Shown: positions 8,972-20,120, counted from the first letter of the stretch. The stretch is DNA of 49,929 nt from Novosphingobium panipatense (GCF_002149965.1 NZ_MSQB01000015.1:1-49929); one strand, 5' to 3'. A program made the numbers and translations. Notes: a model not told the origin generated them from the letters alone.

Positions 8972-9001
8972 ACACCGGGTCCTTTTGCGATCAGCCAAAA
9001 G

Positions 9002-9037
9002 AAAAAAGCCCGAGACCTGCCGGAACAGGCCTCGGGC
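9002..9037 (-). terminator. rho-independent terminator reading leftward, with no assigned gene
   Basis: Stem GCCCGAGACCTG / CAGGCCTCGGGC (9008-9019 and 9026-9037, one mismatch) with loop CCGGAA. On the minus strand it is followed by six T (positions 9007-9002). On the plus strand there is no T tract after the stem. No minus-strand gene ends here, so it may terminate a small RNA transcribed from about 9130 leftward. Confidence 0.65.
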
Positions 9038-9180
9038 AAGTGTCAGGATGGCTAGTCGCCGATCCCTCGGGTCGCGCCTTGGTTGTGCCTCCGTTTCGGA
9101 TCGAGAACATACCACGTTCATGGTAATAATTCGTAAGTCCCGTTCGATAACAGTACTTGTTAAGCCCGCCCCGGGGCTGC

Positions 9181-10302
9181 ATGAATGCTGGCGTGGGCAG
9201 GGACGGATACGAAGCGCGCGCGGGCGATTTGGCGGAGCTGTTTGCGCGCGCGCCGTTCGAGGAAGGCGGGTGGGACCGTGCGCTGAAAACCCTCGCCAGC
9301 CTTACAGGCTCTTCCCGCGCGCAGCTTCTGGCCCTTGGCGACCGCCATGCCGCGTTCAACTGGGTCACCGATGCCGACCCTTCGTTTCTGACCGAATTCG
9401 ACAAGATCGGCGGATACCGTCCTGACGTAAATTACCGCGTGGCGTCCACGCGGGCGCCGCTCGAACTTTCGTGGGAAGCCCATTATGCCGAGGCGCGGGC
9501 CGTTTCGACCAACGAGGCCTATCTCGATTACGTGCGCCGGCACGATGCCGAGTTCGGCGTGCAGATGGTGCTCAGCCAGCGCGTGGGCGTGCTCTTCGGG
9601 CTGGCTGCGCTGCATGGATCGAAAGACGGCGTGACCACCGAGGCGCAGCGCGACGTGTTCAGGCAGGTCGGCCCTGCCGTGCTCGATGCCATCCGCCTCC
9701 AGGACGCGATCGAGCATCAGGGCGCCGATCTGCTGAAAGGCTCGCTCGAATCGATGCGCAATGCCGCGATCCTGCTCGATGCGGTTGGCAAGGTCTGCGG
9801 CATGACCTCGGCGGCGCAGGCACTGCTCGGGCCGAGGACGCTGCAAGTGCGGGGCGGCGGTCTCTTCGCCGCGCGCCCGGACCTCGACCAGATCCTGCAG
9901 AAGCGCATCGCCGCCGCTCTCGCCGGAACCGCTGATGGTCCCGCCGACCTCTGGCTGCGCGGCGACAACGAGCTGCTACTGATCGACGCGCGCACGCTGC
10001 CCCGGCAGGACTGGACATTCGGCTTCGCCCCCCGCGCGATCGTCACCCTGCGCGCCCCGCTCGCGCTGGACCAACTTCCGGCGCGGCGGCTGGCCGAAGC
10101 GCTCGGGCTGACGCTGGCCGAAGCGGAAGTCGTCACCCTCCTCGCCCAGGGCCACTCCCGCCAGGCCACCGCGCAGCTGCGCGGTGTCAGCGTGCAGACG
10201 GTCGTCGCCCAGCTCCGCACGATCTTCCAGAAATGCGGCGTCAACCGGGAGGCCGAACTCGTCGCCATCGCAAGAACGATGATCGAAATGGCGTCGCGGT
10301 AA
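9181..10302 (+). CDS. LuxR-type helix-turn-helix transcriptional regulator
   Basis: A 373-residue protein whose last about 65 residues form a LuxR/FixJ-type helix-turn-helix (LTLAEAEVVTLLAQGHSRQATAQLRGVSVQTVVAQLRTIFQK). The preceding 300 residues have no domain I recognise; they look like a globular sensor and are rich in helices. Similar stand-alone regulators are common in Sphingomonadales. The ATG at 9181 is preferred over a TTG at 9157. An inverted repeat GAAC-N7-GTTC (about 9103-9117) lies upstream and could be a target site. A hairpin repeat follows the gene. Ligand and targets are unknown. Confidence 0.75.
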   Translation: MNAGVGRDGYEARAGDLAELFARAPFEEGGWDRALKTLASLTGSSRAQLLALGDRHAAFNWVTDADPSFLTEFDKIGGYRPDVNYRVASTRAPLELSWEAHYAEARAVSTNEAYLDYVRRHDAEFGVQMVLSQRVGVLFGLAALHGSKDGVTTEAQRDVFRQVGPAVLDAIRLQDAIEHQGADLLKGSLESMRNAAILLDAVGKVCGMTSAAQALLGPRTLQVRGGGLFAARPDLDQILQKRIAAALAGTADGPADLWLRGDNELLLIDARTLPRQDWTFGFAPRAIVTLRAPLALDQLPARRLAEALGLTLAEAEVVTLLAQGHSRQATAQLRGVSVQTVVAQLRTIFQKCGVNREAELVAIARTMIEMASR

Positions 10303-10320
10303 ACGTCGGTGAGAGAGTTC

Positions 10321-12162
<1,842 letters not shown>

Positions 12163-12168
12163 TCTGAA

Positions 12169-12360
12169 AAGAATCCGCCCCCCGCGGATTTCGGACGGCA
12201 CCCCCGCGCCGTTCGAAAGCCTGACCTGCCCTGCCTTCCGAATGGCTCAACCCATGGCCAATCCCCGGAAGGCAGGACGGGCCAGGCGCATTTTTTCCCA
12301 AGTTTTTTGGTTTACCGCATTTTCCGAGTCATCAGGTGATTCCACCTGATTAGAAAATGC
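12169..12360. repeat. divergent member of the dispersed hairpin repeat family
   Basis: Layout mirrors the family but with other sequences. A: AATCCGC / GCGGATT (12172-12190) followed by GGCACC. B-like: a 22-base arm pair 12219-12240 / 12266-12287 with a few mismatches or G-U pairs and no GTATCCT loop. C-like: a nested hairpin GCATTTTC / GAAAATGC enclosing ATCAGGTG / CACCTGAT (12317-12360). The lead AGTTTTTTGGTTTA before C is identical to the start of copy 6. It lies 3' of the CoA-transferase gene. Confidence 0.65.
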
Positions 12361-12449
12361 TTGGCACTCTTGTCGTATACTATCTTCGGGTTCTACCTAT
12401 CGCCCCTGACGTCCGTTCGGACGCATCGACAAAAGGGGTCGTTCCTTCC

Positions 12450-13943
12450 ATGCGCAAAGTTTCGCTGGCCTGTCTGGCCATGGTGCTCGCCGCCACCTCC
12501 GTCCCTGCTTTCGCGGCCGACAAGCCCGCCGACAGCGCCGAGGCGAAGAAGGACGACGAAGTTCCCCTCCTGCCCGCCCCCAAGTCGATCAAGCAGAGCG
12601 CGGTGATCGGCGGCAAGACGGTGAACTACGTGGCCACCGTCGGTGCGCTGCCGATCAAGGACGAAAAGGGCAAGACCATCGGCGAGGTGGTCTATACCGC
12701 CTATACCGTGCCCGGCGCCCCCACCGCGCGCCCGGTCACCTTCGCCTTCAACGGCGGCCCCGGCGCCGCCTCGGTCTACCTGAACCTTGGCGCCATCGGC
12801 CCCAAGCGCGTCCAGTTCGGCGCGCAGGGAGACGCCCCGTCCGACCCGGCCGTGCTGCGTGACAATCCGAACTCCTGGCTGGACTTCACCGACCTCGTCT
12901 TCATCGACCCGATCGGCACCGGCTTCTCGCGCAGCCGCGTCGATGCCGAGGAAACCAAGAAGGCGTTCTACACCTCCGAGAACGACATCAAGTACCTCAG
13001 CCGCGTGGTCTACGACTGGCTGAACCAGAACGGCCGCCTCACCAGCCGCAAGTACCTGTCGGGCGAGAGCTACGGCGGCTACCGCGTGCCGCGCCTGGCC
13101 TATTACCTCCAGACCCAGATGGGTGTGGGCATCTCGGGCATGACGCTCGTTTCCCCCTACCTCGACCCGCCCGCCATCGGCGAGGACGATGCGCTTTCGC
13201 CGCTACCCTGGATGATCAACCTGCCCGCCATGGTCGCCGGCCACTTCGAGCGAAAGGGCAACCTCAGCGAAGCCTCGATGGCCCCGGTCGAACAGTATAT
13301 CCGCACCGAATATGTGCAGGACTTCCTAGCCGGACCGCAGGACAAAGCCGCCACCGATCGCCTTTCGGCCAAAGTCGCCGAACTGACCGGCCTCGATCCC
13401 GCGCTGGTACGCCGCATGGACGGCCGCGTCGACATCGCCACTTACTTGCGCGAAATCCGCCGTGACCAGGGTCTGGTCGGCTCGGTCTACGATTCCAATT
13501 ACACCGCCTACGATCCCTTCCCGGCCAGCGCCCGCCCGCAGTACAGCGATCCGCTGCTGACCACCCTGATCGCGCCGACCACCTCGGCCATGGTCGATTT
13601 CGTCACGCGCCAGGTCGGCTGGAAGGTGGACGCGCGCTACAATGCGCTGTCCTACGAGGTGAACGAGGCCTGGACCCGCGACAATAGCGACAATCCGGTC
13701 AAGGACTTGCGCCAGGCGATCTCGATCGACCCGAAGATGACCGTGGACATCGTGCACGGCTGGGACGACCTGTCCTGCCCCTACTTCGGCTCGCGCCTGA
13801 TCATGGCGCAGATGCCGCAGTTCGGCCGCCCGGACCGCGTGCGGCTGCACATGTATGAGGGCGGCCACATGTTCTACTCACGCCCCGACAGCGGCGCGGC
13901 CCTGCGCCGCGACATCCTGGAAAGCTACCGCGCGGCGAACTGA
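12450..13943 (+). CDS. S10-family serine carboxypeptidase-like protein, exported
   Basis: The 497-residue protein starts with a Sec signal peptide (MRKVSLACLAMVLAATSVPAFA, cleavage after AFA). It has an S10 peptidase fold: FNGGPGAASVYLNLG forms the oxyanion region, GESYGGYR holds the nucleophile Ser near residue 206, an Asp lies in HGWDDLSCPYFG near 436, and His is in EGGHMFY near 472. These peptidases remove C-terminal residues at acidic pH; the bacterial ones are periplasmic and poorly characterised. The start at 12450 is fixed by the signal peptide. The gene is isolated between two repeat regions. Confidence 0.88.
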   Translation: MRKVSLACLAMVLAATSVPAFAADKPADSAEAKKDDEVPLLPAPKSIKQSAVIGGKTVNYVATVGALPIKDEKGKTIGEVVYTAYTVPGAPTARPVTFAFNGGPGAASVYLNLGAIGPKRVQFGAQGDAPSDPAVLRDNPNSWLDFTDLVFIDPIGTGFSRSRVDAEETKKAFYTSENDIKYLSRVVYDWLNQNGRLTSRKYLSGESYGGYRVPRLAYYLQTQMGVGISGMTLVSPYLDPPAIGEDDALSPLPWMINLPAMVAGHFERKGNLSEASMAPVEQYIRTEYVQDFLAGPQDKAATDRLSAKVAELTGLDPALVRRMDGRVDIATYLREIRRDQGLVGSVYDSNYTAYDPFPASARPQYSDPLLTTLIAPTTSAMVDFVTRQVGWKVDARYNALSYEVNEAWTRDNSDNPVKDLRQAISIDPKMTVDIVHGWDDLSCPYFGSRLIMAQMPQFGRPDRVRLHMYEGGHMFYSRPDSGAALRRDILESYRAAN

Positions 13944-13954
13944 GGCGAGGTAGC

Positions 13955-14077
13955 CCGTCGTCCCGGGCTTGACCCGGGACCGCTGGCAGTGAACGGCCCA
14001 CCTTGCGCGAGGGCGCTCTACTGCCAGCTATCGCCTCAAGATCTGCCAGCGGTCCCGGATCAAGTCCGGGACGACGG
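13955..14077. repeat. 35-base imperfect inverted repeat between convergent genes
   Basis: Arms 13955-13989 and 14043-14077 match at 33 of 35 positions when one is reverse-complemented. Each arm itself is a palindrome around GTCCCGGG-CTTGA-CCCGGGAC. The spacer is 53 bases. It lies between the S10 peptidase (plus) and the GST (minus) 3' ends and belongs to a different family from the GTATCCT hairpins. Confidence 0.85.
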
Positions 14078-14084
14078 CAGCACT

Positions 14085-14756
14085 TCAGGCATCCACTTCC
14101 GCATAGTGGCTGGGCGGCTGGATCACTTCCATGCGCTCGCTCAGCAGCGGCCGGAACGACGGCCGCGACTTCATCACCAGATACCAGCCGCGCGCCTGCT
14201 CGTGGCTCGACCAGTCCAGCCCGCCGAGATAGTCCGCCACCGAGATCTGCGCGGCGGCGGCGAGGTCCGCCAAGGTCATCGTCGCGCCGGCCAGCCAGGG
14301 GCGGTTGTCGATCAGATAGTCGATGTAGTCGAGATAGTCGTGCGCCAGCTTCATCGATTCGCGCAGGATCTTGGCATCGGGCGACTGGCGCAGGACGAGG
14401 CGCTTCTTCATCCGCTCATGGAGCAGCGGGCCGGACACGTCGTGGAAGAAATTCTCGTCGAACATCGCGATCAGGCGGCGGATCTCGGCGCGCTGGACGG
14501 CGGTGCCGCTGATCTGCGGATTGCGATCGACGGTTTCCTCGAAATATTCGCAGATGGCGCGGCTGTCGACGATCACCGTGCCGCGCTCGGTTTCCCGCAC
14601 CACCGGCGTGCGTCCCGCCGGGTTCATCTCGAACAAGCGGTCCTCGCCCTCCCAGGGGCGCGCGGTCTGGAGTTCGTAGGCGATGCCCTTTTCGGCCATG
14701 AGCAGCCGGACCTTGCGGCTGAAGGGGCAGAGCGGAAACTGGAAGATGTGCCACAT
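14085..14756 (-). CDS. glutathione S-transferase family protein
   Basis: A 223-residue cytoplasmic protein with the GST N-terminal thioredoxin-like domain (MWHIFQFPLCPFSRKVRLLMAE, with CPFS where catalytic Cys/Ser residues usually lie, and NPAGRTPVVRE with the cis-proline). A C-terminal helical domain follows (PWLAGATMTLADLAAAAQISVADYLGGLDW). Substrate unknown. The start at 14756 is chosen because the family begins just before the first strand; an ATG at 14786 would add ten residues. The gene is convergent with the S10 peptidase. Confidence 0.85.
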   Translation of the reverse strand: MWHIFQFPLCPFSRKVRLLMAEKGIAYELQTARPWEGEDRLFEMNPAGRTPVVRETERGTVIVDSRAICEYFEETVDRNPQISGTAVQRAEIRRLIAMFDENFFHDVSGPLLHERMKKRLVLRQSPDAKILRESMKLAHDYLDYIDYLIDNRPWLAGATMTLADLAAAAQISVADYLGGLDWSSHEQARGWYLVMKSRPSFRPLLSERMEVIQPPSHYAEVDA

Positions 14757-14953
14757 GGCGTTTTCGAATGCCAAACCTGTCCGCAAGCGTCCACCCGAAG
14801 CGGAAAGGGGCGTTTCGGAGCCGGGCCGAAACGCGTGGATAAGTCACGCCTCTACCGCATCCCCGGCATTCATCGTCGCGGCGCAGCCCCGGCGATTGAC
14901 CCGCCCCCTGCACCGATCCACACCACGCCGTCCCTTGTTTCTGGAGAATACGA

Positions 14954-15340
14954 ATGTTCAGCCACATCTGCGTCGGCAGCAACGACCTCGTCGCCGCCAA
15001 GACCTTCTACGATGCGGTCTTCGCGACGATGGGCGCCACCCCGCTGATGGCGGACCCGGCCGCCGGGCGGCTGGCCTATGGGCACAATGGCTCCAATTTC
15101 ATGGTCGTCACCCCGGTGGACGGCAACGAGGCGACCTTCGCCAATGGCGGCACGGTCGGCTTCTCGATGGACAGCACCGAAGCGGTCGATGCCTGGCATG
15201 CCGCGGGCTGCGCCGCTGGCGGCCGCAGCTGCGAGGATGCGCCGGGCCTGCGCGAGTTCCCCTTCGGCAAGCTCTATCTCGCCTACCTGCGCGATCCCCA
15301 GAACAACAAGCTCTGCGCAATGCACCACGTTCAGGGGTGA
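14954..15340 (+). CDS. VOC-family (glyoxalase-like) protein 1
   Basis: This 128-residue protein has the vicinal-oxygen-chelate pattern: an N-terminal strand with HICVGSNDLVAAKTFYDAVF and a C-terminal LYLAYLRDPQNNKLCAMHH. Family members use a divalent metal or act as binding proteins; the substrate is unknown. GGAG lies 8-9 bases before the ATG. The next gene encodes a similar protein of the same length (shared segments include KTFYDA/RAFYDA, THANGGT/TFANGGT and AWHAAG), so the two arose by tandem duplication. Confidence 0.85.
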   Translation: MFSHICVGSNDLVAAKTFYDAVFATMGATPLMADPAAGRLAYGHNGSNFMVVTPVDGNEATFANGGTVGFSMDSTEAVDAWHAAGCAAGGRSCEDAPGLREFPFGKLYLAYLRDPQNNKLCAMHHVQG

Positions 15341-15423
15341 ACTGACGGGCAGGCGTGAACTGACGGGCGGGAATCGGGCAAGTCCTGCCGATCCCCGTCC
15401 AGCACCCGGAGGAAGGAAGCACG

Positions 15424-15810
15424 ATGATCCTGAAAAGCCTGCGCCTCGGCACCAACGATCTCGAGAAGGCCCGCGCCTTCTACGATGCGACTTTCGCCGC
15501 GCTCGGCGTCGCACCTTGTGCCGTCCCTGCCGAATATCCCATCGTCCTCTGGGACCTTGCCGGGTTCAAGTTCCTGCTCGGCCCCGCCCGCGACGGCGCG
15601 CCTGCCACCCATGCCAATGGCGGCACGATCATTTTCGAAGCGCCCAGCGAAGATGCAGTGCGTGCCTGGCATGCGGCCGGTCTCGCCCATGGCGGAACGT
15701 GCGAAGGCCAGCCGGAACCCAAACCGCAGGCGCGCGGCGCTTTCGGGGCCTATTTGCGCGATCCCGACGGCAACAAGCTGGGGATCTACTGCGGGCTCAC
15801 CATCGGATAG
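15424..15810 (+). CDS. VOC-family (glyoxalase-like) protein 2
   Basis: A 128-residue paralogue of the preceding gene: LRLGTNDLEKARAFYDATF at the start, ANGGTIIFEAPSEDAVRAWHAAG in the middle, and FGAYLRDPDGNKLGIYCG at the end, where the Glu/His metal ligands seen in classical glyoxalases are not obvious. GGAGGAAGG precedes the ATG. The short gap to the first gene contains two copies of GTGAACTGACGGGC(A/G)GG. It converges with metW, with only 4 bases between the stops. Confidence 0.85.
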   Translation: MILKSLRLGTNDLEKARAFYDATFAALGVAPCAVPAEYPIVLWDLAGFKFLLGPARDGAPATHANGGTIIFEAPSEDAVRAWHAAGLAHGGTCEGQPEPKPQARGAFGAYLRDPDGNKLGIYCGLTIG

Positions 15811-15814
15811 CCCC

Positions 15815-16399
15815 CTATTCGCGCGAGAGCAGGAACACCGCATGCTCGGCGCGGAAGTTCGCGGCGGCGGCGCTGCATTGCCGGTCGCCGGACAGGAACC
15901 ACGCGCCTTCCGCCCGGATCCCCCGGCTGCGCACCAGCTCGCGGAAATCGCCCACGGTCAGGTGGTGGATATTGGGCGTCTCGTACCAGGCCACCGGCAG
16001 CAGGCGCGTGACCGGCATCCGCCCGCGCCAGAGCAGCGAGAGCCGCACCCGCCAATGGGCGAAATTCGGGAAGCTCACGAAAGCGCGGCGGCCGATGCGC
16101 AGCAGTTCGTCGAGCACGAGGTCCGGCCGCATCGTCGTCTGCAAGGTCTGCGAGAGGATGGCATAGTCCACCGACTGGTCGGGATAGAAGGCCAGGTCGC
16201 TGTCGGCATCGCCCTGAATCACCGAGAGGCCCTTGCCCACGCAGATGCCGACGTTCTCCGCATCGATTTCCATGCCGCGCGTGTCGCAGCGCTTGTCCCG
16301 CAGCGCCTGCATCAAGGTGCCGTCTCCGCAGCCGACATCCAGCACCCGCGATCCCGGCGCGACATGGGCGGCGATCACGGCAAGGTCGGGGCGCAGCAC
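15815..16399 (-). CDS. metW: MetW methyltransferase-like protein of methionine synthesis
   Basis: MetW is a class I SAM-dependent-methyltransferase-fold protein that works with MetX in the acylation of homoserine in many proteobacteria. The 194-residue product has motif I VLDVGCGDGTLMQAL and the MetW-specific NFAHWRVRLSLLWRGRMPVT and WYETPNIHHLTVGDF. The start is a GTG at 16399, two bases after the stop of the acetyltransferase gene, with AAGGA about 8 bases upstream; the frame continues upstream but is the shadow of that gene. Confidence 0.9.
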   Translation of the reverse strand: MLRPDLAVIAAHVAPGSRVLDVGCGDGTLMQALRDKRCDTRGMEIDAENVGICVGKGLSVIQGDADSDLAFYPDQSVDYAILSQTLQTTMRPDLVLDELLRIGRRAFVSFPNFAHWRVRLSLLWRGRMPVTRLLPVAWYETPNIHHLTVGDFRELVRSRGIRAEGAWFLSGDRQCSAAAANFRAEHAVFLLSRE

Positions 16400-16401
16400 G
16401 A

Positions 16402-16857
16402 TCAGGAATCCTTTTGCAGAACGGCGGCGAATGGGCCGGAAAGCCGCTCCATCAACCGGTCCGGCCGCATCAACGGATCGAAACCCAGCCTGGCATAGAC
16501 GCCGTGGGCATCGCGCGTGGCCAGCATGAAGCGGCGAATGTCGCCGTAGTCCGGGTTGTCGAGGAACCAGCTGACCATGCGGCGGCCAAGGCCCTGTCCG
16601 CGCGCGGGCGCGTCCACCCAGACATCGGCCAGCCAGGCGAAGCTGGCCCGGTCCGAGATCACGCGGGCGAAGCCGACCTGGGTGCCGTCCGGCAGATAGG
16701 CGCCCAGGCAGTGCGAACCGGCGATCTGGCGCTCCACTTGCGCGCGCGCGACACCGGGCGTCCAATAGCTCGACGCCAGCCAGCCGTGGATGCGCGCTAC
16801 GTCCAGCCGCGAGGGATCGTCGGAAAGTTCGATATCAGGCATGTCAATCTCAGGCAT
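16402..16857 (-). CDS. GNAT-family N-acetyltransferase
   Basis: The 151-residue protein has the GNAT core with the acetyl-CoA-binding loop in [20 protein letters not shown] (R-G-Q-G-L-G-R pattern) and the C-terminal VYARLGF strand. The substrate is unknown. It lies between metX and metW, which are usually adjacent, and is tightly packed: its start overlaps the metX 3' end by 8 bases and metW begins two bases after its stop. The start at 16857 ([11 protein letters not shown]) is favoured; an ATG at 16842 is possible and would remove the overlap. Confidence 0.85.
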   Translation of the reverse strand: MPEIDMPDIELSDDPSRLDVARIHGWLASSYWTPGVARAQVERQIAGSHCLGAYLPDGTQVGFARVISDRASFAWLADVWVDAPARGQGLGRRMVSWFLDNPDYGDIRRFMLATRDAHGVYARLGFDPLMRPDRLMERLSGPFAAVLQKDS

Positions 16858-18028
16858 TCTGGCCGCTTTCTCCAAGGAAACCTTCCACCACGCGGTCCAG
16901 CGCGGGTACGTCCAGCAAGAAGGAATCGTGCCCGAACGGGGCGGACAGCTCGACGAAGCTCACGGGCAGCCCCGCGGCATTGAGCGCATGGACCACGTTC
17001 CGCGAATCCGCCGTGGGGTAGAGCCAGTCGGTATCGAAGCTGACCAGGCAGAAGCGCGCCTGCGATCCGGCGAAGGCATTGGCCAGCAGACCGCCATGCT
17101 CCTCGGCCAGATCGAAATAGTCCATGGCGCGGGTGATATAGAGGTACGAGTTCGCGTCGAAACGGTCGGTAAAGGCCAGCCCCTGATAGCGCAGGTAGGA
17201 TTCGATCTGGAAATCGGCGTCGAACCCGAAAGTCTTCTCCTCGCGGTCCTGCAGGCGGCGGCCGAACTTCTCGGTCAGCCCCGCTTCCGAAAGGTACGTG
17301 ATATGCGCTGCCATGCGCGCCACCGAGAGGCCCTTTTCGGGGCCTTTGCCATGCGCATAGTAATCGCCATCGCGCCACTGCGGATCGGCCATGATCGCTT
17401 GGCGGCCCACTTCGTGGAAGGCGATGTTCTGCGCCGAATGGCGCGCGGTGGAGGCGATCACCAGTGCGGCGCGGGTGCGTTCGGCAAAATTGGCGGCAAG
17501 GCTCAGGGCCTGCATGCCGCCCATCGATCCGCCGACGACGGCATGGAGACTGTCGATCCCCAAGGCATCGAGCAGGGCCACATGGCCGCGCACCATGTCG
17601 CGGATGGTGATCACCGGAAAGCGCATGCCCCAGGGCCTGCCGTCTGCCGCCGGGCTGGCCGGGCCGGTGGAGCCCATGCAGGACCCGATCACGTTCGCGC
17701 AGATCACGAAGAACCGGTCCGTGTCGATCGGCTTGCCGGGGCCGACCATGCGGACCCACCAACCGGGCTTGCCGGTCCTGGGATGGTTGGAGACGACATG
17801 ATGGTCGCCGGTCAGCGCGTGGCAGATCAGGATCGCATTGTCCTTCGCCGCATTCAGCGTGCCGTGCGTCTCGTAGGCAATGCGCACATCGGCAAGGCTT
17901 TGCCCGCCGTCGAGCGGCAGCGGTTGGGCGAGGTGCAAGACCTGAGCGGCGTCGGTTATCGGCATGGTGGACATGATATGGAAATGGAGGTGGGGGAGCG
18001 GCGCAGACCTGTCAATCATCCGCGCCAT
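16850..18028 (-). CDS. metX: homoserine O-acyltransferase MetX
   Basis: MetX activates homoserine with acetyl-CoA (or succinyl-CoA in some branches) for methionine synthesis. The 392-residue protein has the alpha/beta-hydrolase elbow [10 protein letters not shown] with nucleophile Ser168, catalytic Asp and His near [10 protein letters not shown] and [11 protein letters not shown], and the MetX signature [12 protein letters not shown]. Which acyl donor is used cannot be settled here. The start at 18028 follows AGGGG; internal ATGs at 17974 and 17965 fit the family start equally well. It is divergent from hisC with only 44 bases between, so the promoters overlap. No SAM riboswitch is visible. 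Confidence 0.92.
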   Translation of the reverse strand: MARMIDRSAPLPHLHFHIMSTMPITDAAQVLHLAQPLPLDGGQSLADVRIAYETHGTLNAAKDNAILICHALTGDHHVVSNHPRTGKPGWWVRMVGPGKPIDTDRFFVICANVIGSCMGSTGPASPAADGRPWGMRFPVITIRDMVRGHVALLDALGIDSLHAVVGGSMGGMQALSLAANFAERTRAALVIASTARHSAQNIAFHEVGRQAIMADPQWRDGDYYAHGKGPEKGLSVARMAAHITYLSEAGLTEKFGRRLQDREEKTFGFDADFQIESYLRYQGLAFTDRFDANSYLYITRAMDYFDLAEEHGGLLANAFAGSQARFCLVSFDTDWLYPTADSRNVVHALNAAGLPVSFVELSAPFGHDSFLLDVPALDRVVEGFLGESGQNA

Positions 18029-18072
18029 TCGCCCCTGTCCATCCCGGTCGCGCTGGGTTAAGGCGGCGCGTC

Positions 18073-19203
18073 ATGACCGATAGCCAGACCCTCCGCCCGA
18101 CCGCTGCCTCTCATGGCGGCCCGACGCCCAAGCCCTGGATCGAGGCGATCCATGCCTATGTGCCGGGGAAGTCGAAAGGCAAGGACGGCAAGCCGCTGAT
18201 CAAGCTTTCGGCCAACGAGAACCCGCTGGGCACCAGCCGCGCCGCGCTCGATGCCCGCGCCCAGGCGCCCGCGCTCTATCCCGATCCCGACAGCACCGCA
18301 CTGCGCGCGGCCATCGCGCAAAAGCACGGCCTCGACGCCGCGCGCGTGGTCATGGGCACCGGCTCGGACGAACTGCTCAACCTTGCCGCGCAGGGCTATG
18401 CGGGGCCGGGCGACGAAGTGATCTACGTGCGCTACGGCTTCTCGGTCTACGACATCGCCGCGCGCCGCTGCGGGGCAACCCCGGTGATCGCTCCCGATGC
18501 CGACTACGGCACCGATGTCGATGCGCTGCTGGCGCTGGTGACGGACCGGACCCGCGTGGTCTTCGTCGCCAATCCCAACAATCCCACCGGCTCCTACCTG
18601 CCCGGCGGCGAAATCGCGCGGCTCCACGCGGGCCTGCCGTCCGACGTGCTGCTGGTGCTCGACCAGGCCTACGGCGAATATGTCGCGCCCGAGGACGACG
18701 ACGGCGCCATGGCACTTGCCCAGGCCCACGCCAATGTGCTGGTGACGCGCACGTTCTCGAAGATCTTCGGCCTTGCCGGGGAGCGCATCGGCTGGGCCAC
18801 CGGCGCGCCGGGCATCGTCGCCACGCTCAACCGCATTCGCGGGCCCTTCAACGTCTCCGCCACCGGGCAGGCCATGGCGCTCGCCGCGCTGGGCGATGCC
18901 GATTTCGTGGAAGCGAGCCGCATCCACAACCGCGACGAGCGCGCCCGCTTCGTCAAGGCGCTGGAGGCGCTGGGCAACCACGGGCTGCGCCCGCTGCCGA
19001 GCCAGGCGAACTTCGTGCTGGTGCTGTTCGAAGGCGCCCTCACCGCCGAGACCGCCTTCGAAGGGCTGGCCGAGCGGGGCTACATCGTCCGCTGGCTGCC
19101 GGGTCAGGGCCTGCCGCAGGCGCTGCGCTTCACCATCGGCAAGCCCGAAGACATGGACACGATCGCCGCCGCCCTTCGCGACATGGCGGAAGCCGCACAA
19201 TGA
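18073..19203 (+). CDS. hisC: histidinol-phosphate / aromatic aminotransferase HisC
   Basis: A 376-residue PLP enzyme of fold type I. It shows [27 protein letters not shown] and the PLP lysine in [15 protein letters not shown] (near residue 229), all as in HisC. It transfers the amino group in histidine synthesis. In Zymomonas, the hisC gene next to tyrC makes a broad-specificity aminotransferase that also serves phenylalanine and tyrosine synthesis, and the same gene order is seen here. AAGGCGG precedes the ATG. The stop overlaps the tyrC start by four bases (ATGA), which implies coupled translation. Confidence 0.93.
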   Translation: MTDSQTLRPTAASHGGPTPKPWIEAIHAYVPGKSKGKDGKPLIKLSANENPLGTSRAALDARAQAPALYPDPDSTALRAAIAQKHGLDAARVVMGTGSDELLNLAAQGYAGPGDEVIYVRYGFSVYDIAARRCGATPVIAPDADYGTDVDALLALVTDRTRVVFVANPNNPTGSYLPGGEIARLHAGLPSDVLLVLDQAYGEYVAPEDDDGAMALAQAHANVLVTRTFSKIFGLAGERIGWATGAPGIVATLNRIRGPFNVSATGQAMALAALGDADFVEASRIHNRDERARFVKALEALGNHGLRPLPSQANFVLVLFEGALTAETAFEGLAERGYIVRWLPGQGLPQALRFTIGKPEDMDTIAAALRDMAEAAQ

Positions 19204-20120
19204 GCATCGACAAGGTCGCGATCATCGGCCTCGGCCTGCAGGGCGGCTCCATCGGCCTTGCGGTGCGCGAATACCTGCCGCAGGTGGAAACCACCGGCTA
19301 CGACCTCAGCCCCGCCCACCGCGCCCGCGCCGCCGAGCGTGGCCTGGTCGGCAAAGTCTGCGAAACCCCCGCAGAGGCGGTCGAACAGGCCGATCTCGTG
19401 ATCTTCTGCGTGCCGCCGGGGGTGATGGGATTGGCTGCCGAGCAAGTGCGCGGCGCCCTGCCCGCCCATGCCCTGATCAGCGACGTCGGCTCCAGCAAGC
19501 AGGCGATCTCGACGGCCCTGGGCGAGGCCCTGCCCGATCACATGGTGATCCCCGCCCACCCGGTGGCCGGCACCGAGAATTCCGGCCCCGACGCGGGCTT
19601 CGCGCATTTGTTCCGCAATCGCTGGTGCATCGTCACCCCGCCGGACCGCACCGATCTGGTCAGGCTCAGCGAACTGGTCGGCTTCTGGGAAGCGCTCGGC
19701 GCCAATGTCGAGATCATGACGCCCAAGCACCACGATCTCGTGCTCGCCGTCACCAGCCATGTCCCGCACCTCATCGCCTATACCATCGTCGGCACCGCCT
19801 CCGATCTGGAGGACGTGACCCAGAGCGAGGTGATCAAGTATTCGGCGGGCGGCTTCCGCGATTTCACCCGCATCGCCGCTTCCGACCCGACCATGTGGCG
19901 CGACGTTTTCCTGTCCAACAAGGAAGCCGTGCTCACCATGCTCCAGCGCTTCACCGAGGACCTTACCGCGCTCCAGCGCGCGATCCGGGTGGGCGACGGG
20001 GATGCGCTGTTCGAACAGTTCACGCGCACCCGTGCGATCCGCCGCTCGATCATCGAGGAAGGACAGGACGATTCCCGCCCCGACTTCGGCCGCGCGGATC
20101 ACGAGAACGGAAACGCATAA
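19200..20120 (+). CDS. tyrC: prephenate/arogenate (cyclohexadienyl) dehydrogenase
   Basis: The 306-residue protein starts with an NAD(P)-binding Rossmann motif [12 protein letters not shown]. It continues with the TyrA family segments [18 protein letters not shown] (substrate-binding region with His) and [17 protein letters not shown]. It oxidises prephenate and/or arogenate towards tyrosine. There is no fused chorismate mutase or ACT domain, so feedback control by that route is absent. It is translationally coupled to hisC, as in Zymomonas. Confidence 0.92.
   Translation: MSIDKVAIIGLGLQGGSIGLAVREYLPQVETTGYDLSPAHRARAAERGLVGKVCETPAEAVEQADLVIFCVPPGVMGLAAEQVRGALPAHALISDVGSSKQAISTALGEALPDHMVIPAHPVAGTENSGPDAGFAHLFRNRWCIVTPPDRTDLVRLSELVGFWEALGANVEIMTPKHHDLVLAVTSHVPHLIAYTIVGTASDLEDVTQSEVIKYSAGGFRDFTRIAASDPTMWRDVFLSNKEAVLTMLQRFTEDLTALQRAIRVGDGDALFEQFTRTRAIRRSIIEEGQDDSRPDFGRADHENGNA

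Noticed and set aside
17974..18072. SAM-type riboswitch in front of metX
   Set aside because: Only 44 bases separate metX and hisC and no SAM-II or other SAM riboswitch core could be recognised.
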